Assembly: GCF_039537965.1 (NCBI RefSeq)
Contig: NZ_BAABBM010000001.1
Span: 1,959,501 to 2,023,500, forward strand
Direction of reading: 5' to 3'
Origin: Sphingomonas limnosediminicola
GTDB lineage: Bacteria; Pseudomonadota; Alphaproteobacteria; Sphingomonadales; Sphingomonadaceae
Length of the DNA stretch: 64,000 bases
Of the stretch, positions 51,182 to 58,896 are shown piece by piece (positions within the stretch are counted from its first letter, which is position 1; every line of letters begins with the position of its first letter). A program made the translations under genes and the position numbers. Below the pieces are notes generated by a model. That model had not been told where the DNA came from, ran no database searches, and worked only from the letters and a program-made list of their open reading frames with translations.

Positions 51182-52278
51182 TGAGCACGCGTCCGCCGAC
51201 CACCGAGCCGCATATCGAGAGGCCCGGTCCGGTGGAGTTCCGGGACCCCATGGTCCGCCGCGAAATTCAAAAGGCGGTCGTGTGGTTCGGAGTCGCGCTC
51301 GGGATCGCCGGCGTCATCTTCCTCGCCCAGCCGCTGCTGCTGATTGTCGGCGGCGCGATTTTCGCGGTCTTCCTCGATGGCGGCATCCGGCTGCTCGGCC
51401 GTTGGCTGCCGATTCCGCGCGGATGGCGCCTGCTGCTCGTGCTGGTGCTGGGCTTCGGCTTCCTGGGCTGGGTGTTCTGGTTCGCCGGGACCACCATTGC
51501 GGCGCAGTTCGAGGCGCTGCGGGAAGTCGTCACGGCGCAGTTCAATCGGTTGATGGCCTTTGCTTCATCGCTCGGCCTCGTGCCGAAGGGTGAATCGGCT
51601 GATTTCGGGACCCAGATCCTTGGGTCAGTAGGCCGTCTTACCAGCGCGGTCGGCAGCGCGATCGGCGCCGTCACCAGCGTTATCGCCATGATCGTCATCG
51701 GCATTTTCCTCGCCGCCGAACCGCGCATCTACGATCGCGGCATCGCGTGGATGCTGCCGCTGGGCCATCGCGCCGGCTTCTACCGGATTGCCGCGCACGC
51801 TGGGCACACGCTTCGCCGCCTTCTGTTCGGGCGGCTCGTCGGCATGCTGTTCGAAGGGGTCTTCACCTGGGCGATGCTGAGTCTGGGCGGCGTGCCCATG
51901 GCAGCGCTTCTCGGGCTAGTGACCGGCGTCCTCGCCTTCATCCCGAACATCGGTGCAATCACGTCGGGCGTGCTGATGGTCGCCGTCGGCTTCAGTGCCG
52001 GCACGCACGAGGGCTTTTACGCGGTCTTCGTCTATTTCTTCGTGCAGAATATCGATGGCTATCTTGTCGTGCCCTACATCGCCCGCCGCACGGTCGACCT
52101 GGCGCCGGCCATGGTGCTCGCCTTTCAGTTGCTGATGGCGGCGCTTTTCGGGGTCCTTGGCGTCCTTTTCGCCGATCCGATCCTCGCAACGCTCAAGGTC
52201 GCGCTGGTCGACCTTAGCAATCAGCAGGCGGAAAAGGAGCGGGAAGGGCCGGAGCTCGTCGCGGCCGGGAAGACCTAG
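51181..52278 (+). CDS. AI-2E family transporter (PerM/TqsA-like)
   Basis: A 365-residue membrane protein with about eight helices, the AI-2E exporter family. The late loops (GVFTWAMLSLGGVPMAALLGLVTGVLAFIPNIGAI, YFFVQNIDGYLVVPYI) fit. Members export quorum signals, sodium or other solutes; the substrate is unknown. It occupies the place after lepB where rnc often lies in related genomes. Its end overlaps the FKBP gene by four bases. Confidence 0.85.
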   Translation: MSTRPPTTEPHIERPGPVEFRDPMVRREIQKAVVWFGVALGIAGVIFLAQPLLLIVGGAIFAVFLDGGIRLLGRWLPIPRGWRLLLVLVLGFGFLGWVFWFAGTTIAAQFEALREVVTAQFNRLMAFASSLGLVPKGESADFGTQILGSVGRLTSAVGSAIGAVTSVIAMIVIGIFLAAEPRIYDRGIAWMLPLGHRAGFYRIAAHAGHTLRRLLFGRLVGMLFEGVFTWAMLSLGGVPMAALLGLVTGVLAFIPNIGAITSGVLMVAVGFSAGTHEGFYAVFVYFFVQNIDGYLVVPYIARRTVDLAPAMVLAFQLLMAALFGVLGVLFADPILATLKVALVDLSNQQAEKEREGPELVAAGKT

Positions 52279-52835
52279 CGGCTGCCGCCCTGCTGTTGCT
52301 GCTGTTGCAGCTGCTGCTGGAGCATTTGCTGCATTTGTTGCTGCTGCATCTGCTGCTCAAGCAACGCCGCGCCGCCCGGCACGACCTTCTGGACGCGCAC
52401 GTCGAAGGTCAGCGGACTGTCCTTGGGCCAGCCTTCGGGTTCGCCGGAAGCGCCCCAGGCGATATTTTGGGGAAGAACAAAGCGGTAGACGCCGCCTTCC
52501 TGCATGCGGCTCATCGCCTCGGCAAAACCGGGATAGACGTGGCCCATGGCGAACGGTTGGGCGCCATTATGCTTTTGGCTGCTGTCGAAGACGGTGCCGT
52601 CATTGGCGGTCAGGACATAGTCCATCAACGCCGCGTCGGTCTGCGTAATGTTCTTGCCCGTGCCGGCCTTGATCGTGCGGAACTGCAGGCCGCTCTTGGT
52701 CACCTCGGGGCGCAGGGAGCCAGCGCCGTACCAGGCGAGCGAAACGGCGGCGCCGATAACGATCAGGAAGCCCAGCCACAATCCCGCGGCCCGGCCAGTC
52801 CTGGCGGGTCGATGGGCGGCTTCGGCGACGGACAC
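52275..52835 (-). CDS. FKBP-type peptidylprolyl isomerase, membrane anchored
   Basis: A 186-residue protein with one N-terminal helix (about 17-37), then an FKBP domain (TDAALMDYVLTANDGTVFDSS, PGFAEAMSRMQEGGVYRFVLP, LTFDVRVQKVV) and a Gln-rich C-terminal tail (LLEQQMQQQQMQQMLQ). The tail is low complexity. It lies 19 bases upstream of the start codon side of the S21 gene and is read in the opposite direction to lepB. Confidence 0.9.
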   Translation of the reverse strand: MSVAEAAHRPARTGRAAGLWLGFLIVIGAAVSLAWYGAGSLRPEVTKSGLQFRTIKAGTGKNITQTDAALMDYVLTANDGTVFDSSQKHNGAQPFAMGHVYPGFAEAMSRMQEGGVYRFVLPQNIAWGASGEPEGWPKDSPLTFDVRVQKVVPGGAALLEQQMQQQQMQQMLQQQLQQQQQQGGSR

Positions 52836-52854
52836 GATTGGGTTCGTCTAAGGC

Positions 52855-53061
52855 TTAGCGGGCGCCTTCGCGCTCGGCGCGCTTGCGCTCGAGCTTGCGG
52901 GCGCGGCGGATGGCGGCGGCACGTTCTCGCGCGCGCTTTTCCGACGGCTTCTCGTAGTGACGGCGCAGCTTCATCTCGCGGTAGACGCCCTCGCGCTGCA
53001 GCTTCTTCTTGAGCGCGCGCAGCGCCTGCTCGACATTATTGTCGCGAACGATGATTTGCAT
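52855..53061 (-). CDS. rpsU: 30S ribosomal protein S21
   Basis: A 68-residue basic protein, [43 protein letters not shown]..., the usual S21 sequence with the alphaproteobacterial extended basic C-terminus. A component of the small ribosomal subunit that takes part in initiation. Confidence 0.97.
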   Translation of the reverse strand: MQIIVRDNNVEQALRALKKKLQREGVYREMKLRRHYEKPSEKRARERAAAIRRARKLERKRAEREGAR

Positions 53062-53283
53062 AAATTCCCGTCACTCTCCCTTGGAGCCAAGCCTTCGGCC
53101 CTCATAAATTCAGCGAATGGCCTTCTGGCCCAGAATCGCCAGCAATAGTGTAGCGGCCTCCGAGGAATACCGCGGCGGCGCCGGCCCCTTAGCAGCGCCT
53201 GCAAATCGGTTCAACCCGCTGCAAATGCGCGAACTCTGCGATGAACCGATGAAGTAGAACGACGGGCCGCGCAACATGAACAT

Positions 53284-53307
53284 ATGGGTTATCCACGGTT
53301 AACCCAT
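53284..53307. promoter_or_regulatory. Dyad-symmetric site upstream of L,D-transpeptidase gene
   Basis: ATGGGTTA and TAACCCAT are 8-bp perfect inverted arms around an 8-nt spacer, 45 bases before the GTG at 53353. It includes a TTAACC half site and TTATCCACG, one base off a DnaA box. It looks like a regulator operator. Confidence 0.35.
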
Positions 53308-53352
53308 TGAATGGTACAAGCATCGTTCGTTTTTGTGGGCGGAGGGCCTGGG

Positions 53353-54024
53353 GTGACTTTGAATAGGCGGGAGATGTTGCGGCTTGGCGCCATGGGCGCG
53401 GCGGGGGCGTTTCTGTCGTCTTCCGCAAGCTCGAACGCTCTACCATCGCTCGTTCTTCCGGCTCAGCCGCTGCCGCGTACGCCTGATCCGCTGGCGTTTG
53501 TTGCTCAGGCTCCTGCCGGCATCGATCCGCAGCTGTTCGCCCGCGCGAAGGCCGCGCTCGACCAGCACAAGATTGCGCCGCGCGATTCGATGGCCATCGT
53601 CGATTTCTCGCAGCCGTCAGGCGATCCGCGTTTCCACGTCGTCGATCTCATGAACGGAACGGTTGAATCGCACCGTGTCGCACATGGCCGCGGCTCCGAT
53701 CCCGATCACAGCGGCTTCGTCGAGCGTTTCTCGAACGACTTCGGCTCTTACGCCTCGTCGAACGGAACCTATGTCACGGGCGATTATTACGACGGCAAGT
53801 ACGGCCTTTCGATGAAGGTCCGCGGCCTCGACTGGTCGAACTATAACGCTGAACCGCGCGCGATCGTCATCCACAACGCCTGGTATGCCGAGGACGACAT
53901 GATTCCGATCCACGGCAAGCTTGGTCGCTCGGAAGGGTGCTTCGCGATGTCCCGCAAGAGCCAGTACGAAGTAATGCGCAAGCTCGCGGGCGGCCGCATG
54001 ATCTACGCGGATAAGCTCGCTTAA
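53353..54024 (+). CDS. Murein L,D-transpeptidase catalytic domain protein
   Basis: About 223 residues. A GTG start at 53353 gives a Tat-like leader (TLNRREMLRLGAMGAAGAF); an upstream ATG at 53311 is less likely. The mature protein has the catalytic-type HGKLGRSEGCFAMS with Cys and the earlier VIHNA His, the PF13645-type L,D-transpeptidase or hydrolase. It probably acts on peptidoglycan in the periplasm. A terminator follows at 54052. Confidence 0.85.
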   Translation: MTLNRREMLRLGAMGAAGAFLSSSASSNALPSLVLPAQPLPRTPDPLAFVAQAPAGIDPQLFARAKAALDQHKIAPRDSMAIVDFSQPSGDPRFHVVDLMNGTVESHRVAHGRGSDPDHSGFVERFSNDFGSYASSNGTYVTGDYYDGKYGLSMKVRGLDWSNYNAEPRAIVIHNAWYAEDDMIPIHGKLGRSEGCFAMSRKSQYEVMRKLAGGRMIYADKLA

Positions 54025-54051
54025 CGATTGGTTTGAGTTGAAGGCAAAAGC

Positions 54052-54080
54052 AAAGCCCGGTCGGAAACGGCCGGGCTTTT
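54052..54080 (+). terminator. Intrinsic terminator with GAAA loop
   Basis: AAAGCCCGG pairs with CCGGGCTTT, extended by three pairs to a GAAA loop; TTTT follows. It ends the L,D-transpeptidase transcript. Confidence 0.8.
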
Positions 54081-54099
54081 CTCTATTGCCTGAAGCGAA

Positions 54100-54649
54100 C
54101 TACGCCAGCTGAGCGATCGTCTTGCGACTGCGGCGCAGCATGAGGCCAATGGCGCCGAAGCCAAACAGCATCATCATCCAGGTGCCCGGCTCCGGAACCG
54201 CGCGAACGATAAAGAAGGCCGCACCACTCCCAAGTCCGGACAGCAGCGTTGACCCGGTGATCGAGTGATCGCCAGCCGTCAGCAAGAACGTCCCGTGGCT
54301 GTAGCTGGGGTCAGCCAGGCAGGCAGTAATATCGCCGCCGCAGGCTCCGCCTGAGGTAGGCGCCGACGTTGATCCCAGCGAAAAGCTCGAACTGGTCTAC
54401 GGAAGCGAATGCGTCGGTGACGACCAATTCCGCAGGATCGACTAGCGTGAAAGTCCGAGGCGCATCTGGCGCGAAGGTCGAGTCGGGATTGGTGCCCGGC
54501 ACTCCCCCGGTGCCTGCTGTCAGCGCGCTGCCCACTCCCCCGAACAGAAATTCGTACCACGTGCCCGTCAAAATCGGCGATGCTGCAACAGGCGTCGATG
54601 CCAACAGACAGCCCGCAGCGACTGCCGCCATTCCAAACTTGCGAAACAT
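54100..54649 (-). pseudogene. PEP-CTERM protein gene with single-base frameshift
   Basis: The 5' part (54649 to about 54353) encodes a signal peptide (ending PVAAS) and a secreted domain. The 3' part, in another frame, carries the PEP-CTERM sorting tail (VPEPGTWMMMLFGFGAIGLMLRRSRK). Removing one base near 54352 joins them into a 182-residue protein reading AYLGGACGGDITACLADPSYS across the break. As written the first frame ends after LRRRYYCLPG. It may be a real mutation or a sequencing error. The tail would be cut and anchored by an exosortase or rhombosortase-like system not in this window. Confidence 0.75.
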
Positions 54650-54715
54650 TGGATCCCCCTTTTTGCGAGAAGTACGCCAACCCGCCAGAGACCGACTCCA
54701 ACGACGCCCCCGAAA

Positions 54716-54730
54716 TTAACTTTTCGTTAA
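54716..54730. promoter_or_regulatory. CtrA-like box TTAA-N7-TTAA
   Basis: TTAACTTTTCGTTAA is a full match to the alphaproteobacterial CtrA consensus. It lies in the AT-rich divergent intergenic region between the PEP-CTERM gene and the zinc ribbon-PilZ gene. Confidence 0.5.
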
Positions 54731-54836
54731 TCTTCAAGTATTGGCACAGAGTTAAGTTGCCTTCGGTAACCATTCGGCAAGGCGGCGCGCCTAACTTGAT
54801 ATTCTCGCGATCGATGCGGGAGCAGGGAGTGCGAAG

Positions 54837-55358
54837 ATGTCGGATGTGATGTTGTTCCAACGGGCGGCGCCATCCTTCGCGGCGGGCCTCGCGAAGCGCG
54901 GGCATCACATTGTCTACCGCGCCAACGAATCGAACCACTGCCCGGGCTGCGGCCGCTCGCAATGGTATATCGGGCGGATCAGCGCCGAGTGCGGCTTCTG
55001 TGGCACCGCTGTGCCGCTCGCGGAAACCTATCGCCAGGAAGCTTCGCTGCCCAAGGCGCGTTCGACCAAGCCGGCGCCTTCCGCCGACCTGCGCCGCCAC
55101 CCCCGAATGTCAGCAAACGGCCGGAAGCTCCAGCTCTTGATCGACGGGTCGCCGACCAAGTTTGCGCTTCACAACATCTCCGAAGGCGGCGCGATGGGCG
55201 ACAGCGTTACCGAACTGGTGCCCGGCGCGCAGGTGCACGTCCGCTTCGAAGGCGGGATCCTCGTCCCGGCCGAAGTGAAGTGGGCGGAAGACGGCCTCGT
55301 CGGGCTGGCGTTCATCAACCCCGTCATCCTCGACCGCTCGAAAGCGCCGCGAAACTAA
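54837..55358 (+). CDS. Zinc ribbon-PilZ protein
   Basis: A 173-residue protein. The N-terminal half is a zinc ribbon: NHCPGCGRSQWYIGRISAECGFCGTAVPLAE, two CxxC pairs. The C-terminal half (about 85-165) is PilZ with the c-di-GMP motifs RxxxR (RRHPR) and NxSxxG (HNISEGG). So it should bind cyclic-di-GMP. The N-terminal half has a separate paralogue at 57703. The combination is unfamiliar to me. It probably regulates surface or motility functions. Confidence 0.75.
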   Translation: MSDVMLFQRAAPSFAAGLAKRGHHIVYRANESNHCPGCGRSQWYIGRISAECGFCGTAVPLAETYRQEASLPKARSTKPAPSADLRRHPRMSANGRKLQLLIDGSPTKFALHNISEGGAMGDSVTELVPGAQVHVRFEGGILVPAEVKWAEDGLVGLAFINPVILDRSKAPRN

Positions 55359-56779
55359 TTACGGGTCGCGACTTCCTTCTTGGGCTTCGCCGGAACACTA
55401 GCCTGATCTTCCGGCTTGACCTTGGGCGGCGTGAGGCTCGCTCCACCGTCCTTCATCTGCATCGCTGCCATCGCCTTTGAGTCGCGGCCGTACAGGTCCT
55501 TGTAGTCGACGATCTTGCCGTCGATCAGCGCGGCGGCGCTGAAGTAGACGATGTAGACGGGAAGGGGCTTCACGAAGTTCGCCTGCACCGTTTTCTTGCT
55601 GTCGAGCGTCGCCTGGATCTTGTCCGGTGTCCACTGGCCGCCGTCGTCGCCAAGCAACTCGGTCGCGAGGTCGAGAATGTGCTGAGTGCGAACGCACCCA
55701 TGGCTCAGCGCGCGGGTCGAATCATTGAACCGGCTGCGCGCATTGGTGTCGTGAAGGTAGATCGCCTTGGAGTTTGGCATCACGAACTTGACCTGACCGA
55801 GCGCATTCGTCGGTCCCGGCGGCTGCTGCCAGTAAAGGACGCGTTTGCCGTCCGGGGCTTTGATCGGGATGAAACCCTTCTTGCCCGCGGCTTCCTTCTC
55901 AATGCTCTTGGGCACGTTCCACGCCGGATTGAGGATTACGCCAACAGCCGTCGCATTTAGTTGCGGCGTCGGGGTCGACAGCTTGCCGGCGATGGCGCGC
56001 TGCTTCCAGCGGTTGACGCCGTTCTCGACCAACGTCGCGTGGAAGCCGGGGACGTTGACGATGATATACTTCTGCCCAAGGTCGCGGGGCAGCCAGCGCC
56101 AGCGGTCCATGTTTAGCCGAATGCGGTTGATCTTTGCCGTGTCGGTGGCCGGCGTCATCTCGAGCGCTGCCTTCAGGGCCGCATATTGCGGGTGCGTCGG
56201 CAACAGGCCATCCAGCGTCTGACGCAGATTATGCTGCGCCATCACCGAACGCAGCAACGCATCCTGCTTTGCGGGGTCGATGTCCTTGTCGACGATCCAC
56301 CAATCGATCCGTGCGGGCTTCCTTACGTGGCCGAGCGCCAGGTCGTTCGAAAGGCGATTGAAGCGGTCGGTGGCGATCGGCGAAACGACTGCCGGATTGC
56401 CGCTCTGGATCGCGGACGCGAGGCCGGCGGGATCGTAGTCGGCCGGGTTCAGTCCGTCCTTCCCGACTTGCTGGATGTAAGAGAGGAGGTCTTCCGCACT
56501 CACGAGGTCCCACACGACCGGCGGCAGAGGCGGCGGAGGAGGTGGCGGAACGGCCGCGCCGGGCGTCGGCGCATAATCCGGATTGCCGGGCACGGGCGCT
56601 TCTTGCGTTCCCCGGCTGGTCGCAGGTGTCGAAGCAGCGGGCTTGGGCGCCACCGGCTTCACCTGAGTCGCGAGACCCGTCTTCACTTGGGCGAAGGCCG
56701 GCGACGCAAACGCCGCAACCCCCGCAAGCAACATCAGTGCAGTCGCACCTTTCGCCTTCGGCAGCATCAACCCGTTCAT
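55355..56779 (-). CDS. L,D-transpeptidase (YkuD, YcbB-like)
   Basis: About 474 residues. Signal peptide after MNGLMLPKAKGATALML (ending AFAQ), then a Pro-rich linker, a helical peptidoglycan-binding-like region, and a YkuD domain with the catalytic Cys in LSHGCVRTQHIL and the upstream His/Asn pattern (PNSKAIYLHDTNARSRF). It makes 3-3 cross-links in peptidoglycan or attaches proteins. The start at 56779 has a GGGAG tract upstream; other ATGs exist at 56815 and 56857. Its end overlaps the PilZ gene's end tail to tail. Confidence 0.88.
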   Translation of the reverse strand: MNGLMLPKAKGATALMLLAGVAAFASPAFAQVKTGLATQVKPVAPKPAASTPATSRGTQEAPVPGNPDYAPTPGAAVPPPPPPPLPPVVWDLVSAEDLLSYIQQVGKDGLNPADYDPAGLASAIQSGNPAVVSPIATDRFNRLSNDLALGHVRKPARIDWWIVDKDIDPAKQDALLRSVMAQHNLRQTLDGLLPTHPQYAALKAALEMTPATDTAKINRIRLNMDRWRWLPRDLGQKYIIVNVPGFHATLVENGVNRWKQRAIAGKLSTPTPQLNATAVGVILNPAWNVPKSIEKEAAGKKGFIPIKAPDGKRVLYWQQPPGPTNALGQVKFVMPNSKAIYLHDTNARSRFNDSTRALSHGCVRTQHILDLATELLGDDGGQWTPDKIQATLDSKKTVQANFVKPLPVYIVYFSAAALIDGKIVDYKDLYGRDSKAMAAMQMKDGGASLTPPKVKPEDQASVPAKPKKEVATRN

Positions 56780-56947
56780 TTTAAACGAAGACTCCCACCC
56801 ACTGTCGTTTCCCATACACGCGATGCGTAGAACTCGCCAGTCACCTGGCGGCCACACTAGGCACCTTCCTGCCGCCTATTTCCTTTGCAAACCAATCCTT
56901 AAGCGAGGCTGGCTAAGCTGGTCTCGCCCAAGGTGGAGGCAAGTGGC

Positions 56948-57253
56948 GTGGCATCCAGTTTCATTCTCGACGGATCGATGATCCCGCGCTCCGAGAAGCG
57001 CACAATCGACGAGCGCACCGAACTGCGCGCGCCGGCGTCGTCGAGCACGGGTGTCCTCGAATTTCGCGGCCGCAAGCACGTCGTCCGACTCATCAACGTG
57101 TCGCGATCAGGCGCCATGGTGCTTTTTCCCCACACCCCAAACATCGGTGAACGGCTGGCACTGCAATTGCTTGACCATGGGGTCGTGTCCGCACAGGTGC
57201 GCTGGGTTCGCGCGGGCCGCATCGGCCTGTCCTTCGCGTCGCCGCGGGAGTAA
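56948..57253 (+). CDS. PilZ domain protein
   Basis: About 101 residues, nearly all PilZ, with RxxxR in DERTELRAP and NxSxxG in INVSRSGAM, so c-di-GMP binding is likely. The start is uncertain: GTG at 56948 has GGAGGC at a good distance, but GTG at 56933 and ATG at 56978 are possible. It runs 14 bases ahead of the next PilZ gene in the same direction. Confidence 0.75.
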   Translation: MASSFILDGSMIPRSEKRTIDERTELRAPASSSTGVLEFRGRKHVVRLINVSRSGAMVLFPHTPNIGERLALQLLDHGVVSAQVRWVRAGRIGLSFASPRE

Positions 57254-57266
57254 AATCGGCGTGGGA

Positions 57267-57587
57267 ATGAATTTCGGAATGATCAGGGCGCGCATCGCCG
57301 AGGACGAAACGGATCGGCGCAGCCAGCTGCGGCTCCCGGTCGAACTCGAGGTGAAGATGCGAGAGCTTGGCGCCAATGGTGTCGAAGCCAACGTGCTGAA
57401 TATTTCCGAGCGCGGCTTCATGGCTGAGTCTGACGCAGCGTTCGAGGTCGGATCGCGCGTTTGGCTGATACTCCCCGGCCGGGACCGCGCCAATGCCGTC
57501 GTCAAATGGACGGCCGGCGACAAGCTCGGCGCCGAATTCTCCGAGCCGATCACGCTCGGCGACTATGGAATCCCCGCGCACGGCTGA
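57267..57587 (+). CDS. PilZ domain protein
   Basis: A 106-residue single-domain PilZ protein with RxxxR (RSQLRLP) and NxSxxG (LNISERGFM). It begins at ATG 57267 after GTGGGA, 14 bases past the previous PilZ gene. The two are probably cotranscribed and arose by duplication or by divergent recruitment; their similarity is low outside the motifs. Confidence 0.75.
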   Translation: MNFGMIRARIAEDETDRRSQLRLPVELEVKMRELGANGVEANVLNISERGFMAESDAAFEVGSRVWLILPGRDRANAVVKWTAGDKLGAEFSEPITLGDYGIPAHG

Positions 57588-57702
57588 TCCCCGGTCAGGG
57601 CCGTTTCATCCCTTTCTTTCAACTGGCCTCCCCAATTGCGGCCACTGCTGTTGCAACCGCTTCGCGCTTTCGCTCGTTGGCGGCGCCGGAAGGAAGGAAA
57701 TC

Positions 57703-57945
57703 ATGCCGACCATTACCGGTACGAGCGACAATCTCCAGGAGCGGGGATACCATGTCGTTTACCGCGAGCACGAGGTTAACCACTGCCCGGGTTGCGGGCG
57801 AACGCATTGGCTCATCGGCCGCGTTTCAGCGGAGTGCGCGTTTTGCACCACGGCGCTTCCGCTGGCGGAAGCAAGCATGCGTTCTCACCACGGTCCCGTG
57901 GTCATTCAGCATCGCAACCGCGACGTGGACGCCTGGGCCGCTTAG
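57703..57945 (+). CDS. Zinc ribbon protein, paralogue of the PilZ-fused ribbon
   Basis: An 80-residue protein: GYHVVYREHEVNHCPGCGRTHWLIGRVSAECAFCTTALPLAE closely matches the ribbon of the 54837 gene (HHIVYRANESNHCPGCGR...). It has two CxxC pairs for zinc and a short His-rich tail, but no PilZ domain. Preceded by a GGAAGGAA ribosome site. Confidence 0.75.
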   Translation: MPTITGTSDNLQERGYHVVYREHEVNHCPGCGRTHWLIGRVSAECAFCTTALPLAEASMRSHHGPVVIQHRNRDVDAWAA

Positions 57946-58838
57946 GCGGTCTTTTTCCGTACTGGGACCTGCACGTTGCAGAGGTCGACGCCGCCCGCGG
58001 GCCGGATGTAGAAGTCGTCGTGGCGGTTGGCGCGGATATGCAGGTACTGCGCAAAGCTCGCGCTCCCTGTATCCATATATTCGTAGGAAGGTCGCTCTCC
58101 GGGCGCGATCTGGCTCGCCAGGCGCAGCTTGGCGATCGGCATATATTGCGCCTTGTCCTTGTAGAAGCCGAGTGCCTCGGTCCCACGCGGAAGTGAGCTC
58201 AGCTTTTCGATCCCGTCGATGACCCGGCCGACGACCGCGATATTGCGGTCCATATGGCGCGTTGCGTTGCCGATGATTGCGTAGAGCTCGCCGCCCGTCC
58301 CTGTGTCCGGCGACAGATTTCGGCCTACCCCCACGGTTGCATAGCAGTGTGCAAGCGTCGCCCAGCCCGCCTTCGGGCTATACCCAACCGGCCAGCCATC
58401 GGCGAAACCGGCATTTGGCGCATAGGCGTCAGGAGAGCCCAGCGGGGTGATCGCCAGGCCCTTTGTCGGTCGCATATATTCTTCCGGCGGCTTGGGCTGG
58501 ACGCCCGCCGGCCACGGCTTCTCGCTCTCGTTCTGGCCCAATTGCGCAACGTAATTGTCCTGCACGCGGTAGACGGACGCGTCGTCCCAATAGTTCGCGC
58601 GGGCAAGCGCCCGGATGTTTGCCACGTGAACCGGCGCAAAGCGCGGCGCGAGCTGTACGACCACTCTTCCGCCATTGGCGAGATCCATGACGAGCAGGTC
58701 GTCGGCCGGGATCGTCTTCCACGCGCTTGCAGGAGACGACGTCACGACGTCGGTAGGCGTCAGCAGCTTCTTCTTCGCCGGGGCAGCGCCGATCAGCAGG
58801 GCCGCCGAAGCCAACAAAAGCAGTGAACGCATGTGCAT
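57942..58838 (-). CDS. Cyclophilin-like peptidylprolyl isomerase, secreted
   Basis: A 298-residue protein with a signal peptide (about 1-18). A divergent cyclophilin domain has VVVQLAPRFAPVHVANIRALARANYWDDASVYRVQ, CYATVGVGRNLSPDTGTGGELYAIIG and NIAVVGRVIDGIEKLS, followed by a family-specific tail. The third prolyl isomerase in the window. It probably works in the periplasm. Confidence 0.85.
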   Translation of the reverse strand: MHMRSLLLLASAALLIGAAPAKKKLLTPTDVVTSSPASAWKTIPADDLLVMDLANGGRVVVQLAPRFAPVHVANIRALARANYWDDASVYRVQDNYVAQLGQNESEKPWPAGVQPKPPEEYMRPTKGLAITPLGSPDAYAPNAGFADGWPVGYSPKAGWATLAHCYATVGVGRNLSPDTGTGGELYAIIGNATRHMDRNIAVVGRVIDGIEKLSSLPRGTEALGFYKDKAQYMPIAKLRLASQIAPGERPSYEYMDTGSASFAQYLHIRANRHDDFYIRPAGGVDLCNVQVPVRKKTA

Positions 58839-58896
58839 CTCCCCCCTCGAAATAGTCGGTCTAGCCGAGCATTAGCGGCACCGCTATCGCGAGTGC

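Noticed and set aside
53288..53298. DnaA box-like TTATCCACG as sign of a replication origin
   Set aside because: A single near-match with no cluster, AT-rich unwinding region or dnaA/hemE-type neighbours; better explained as part of a regulatory dyad.
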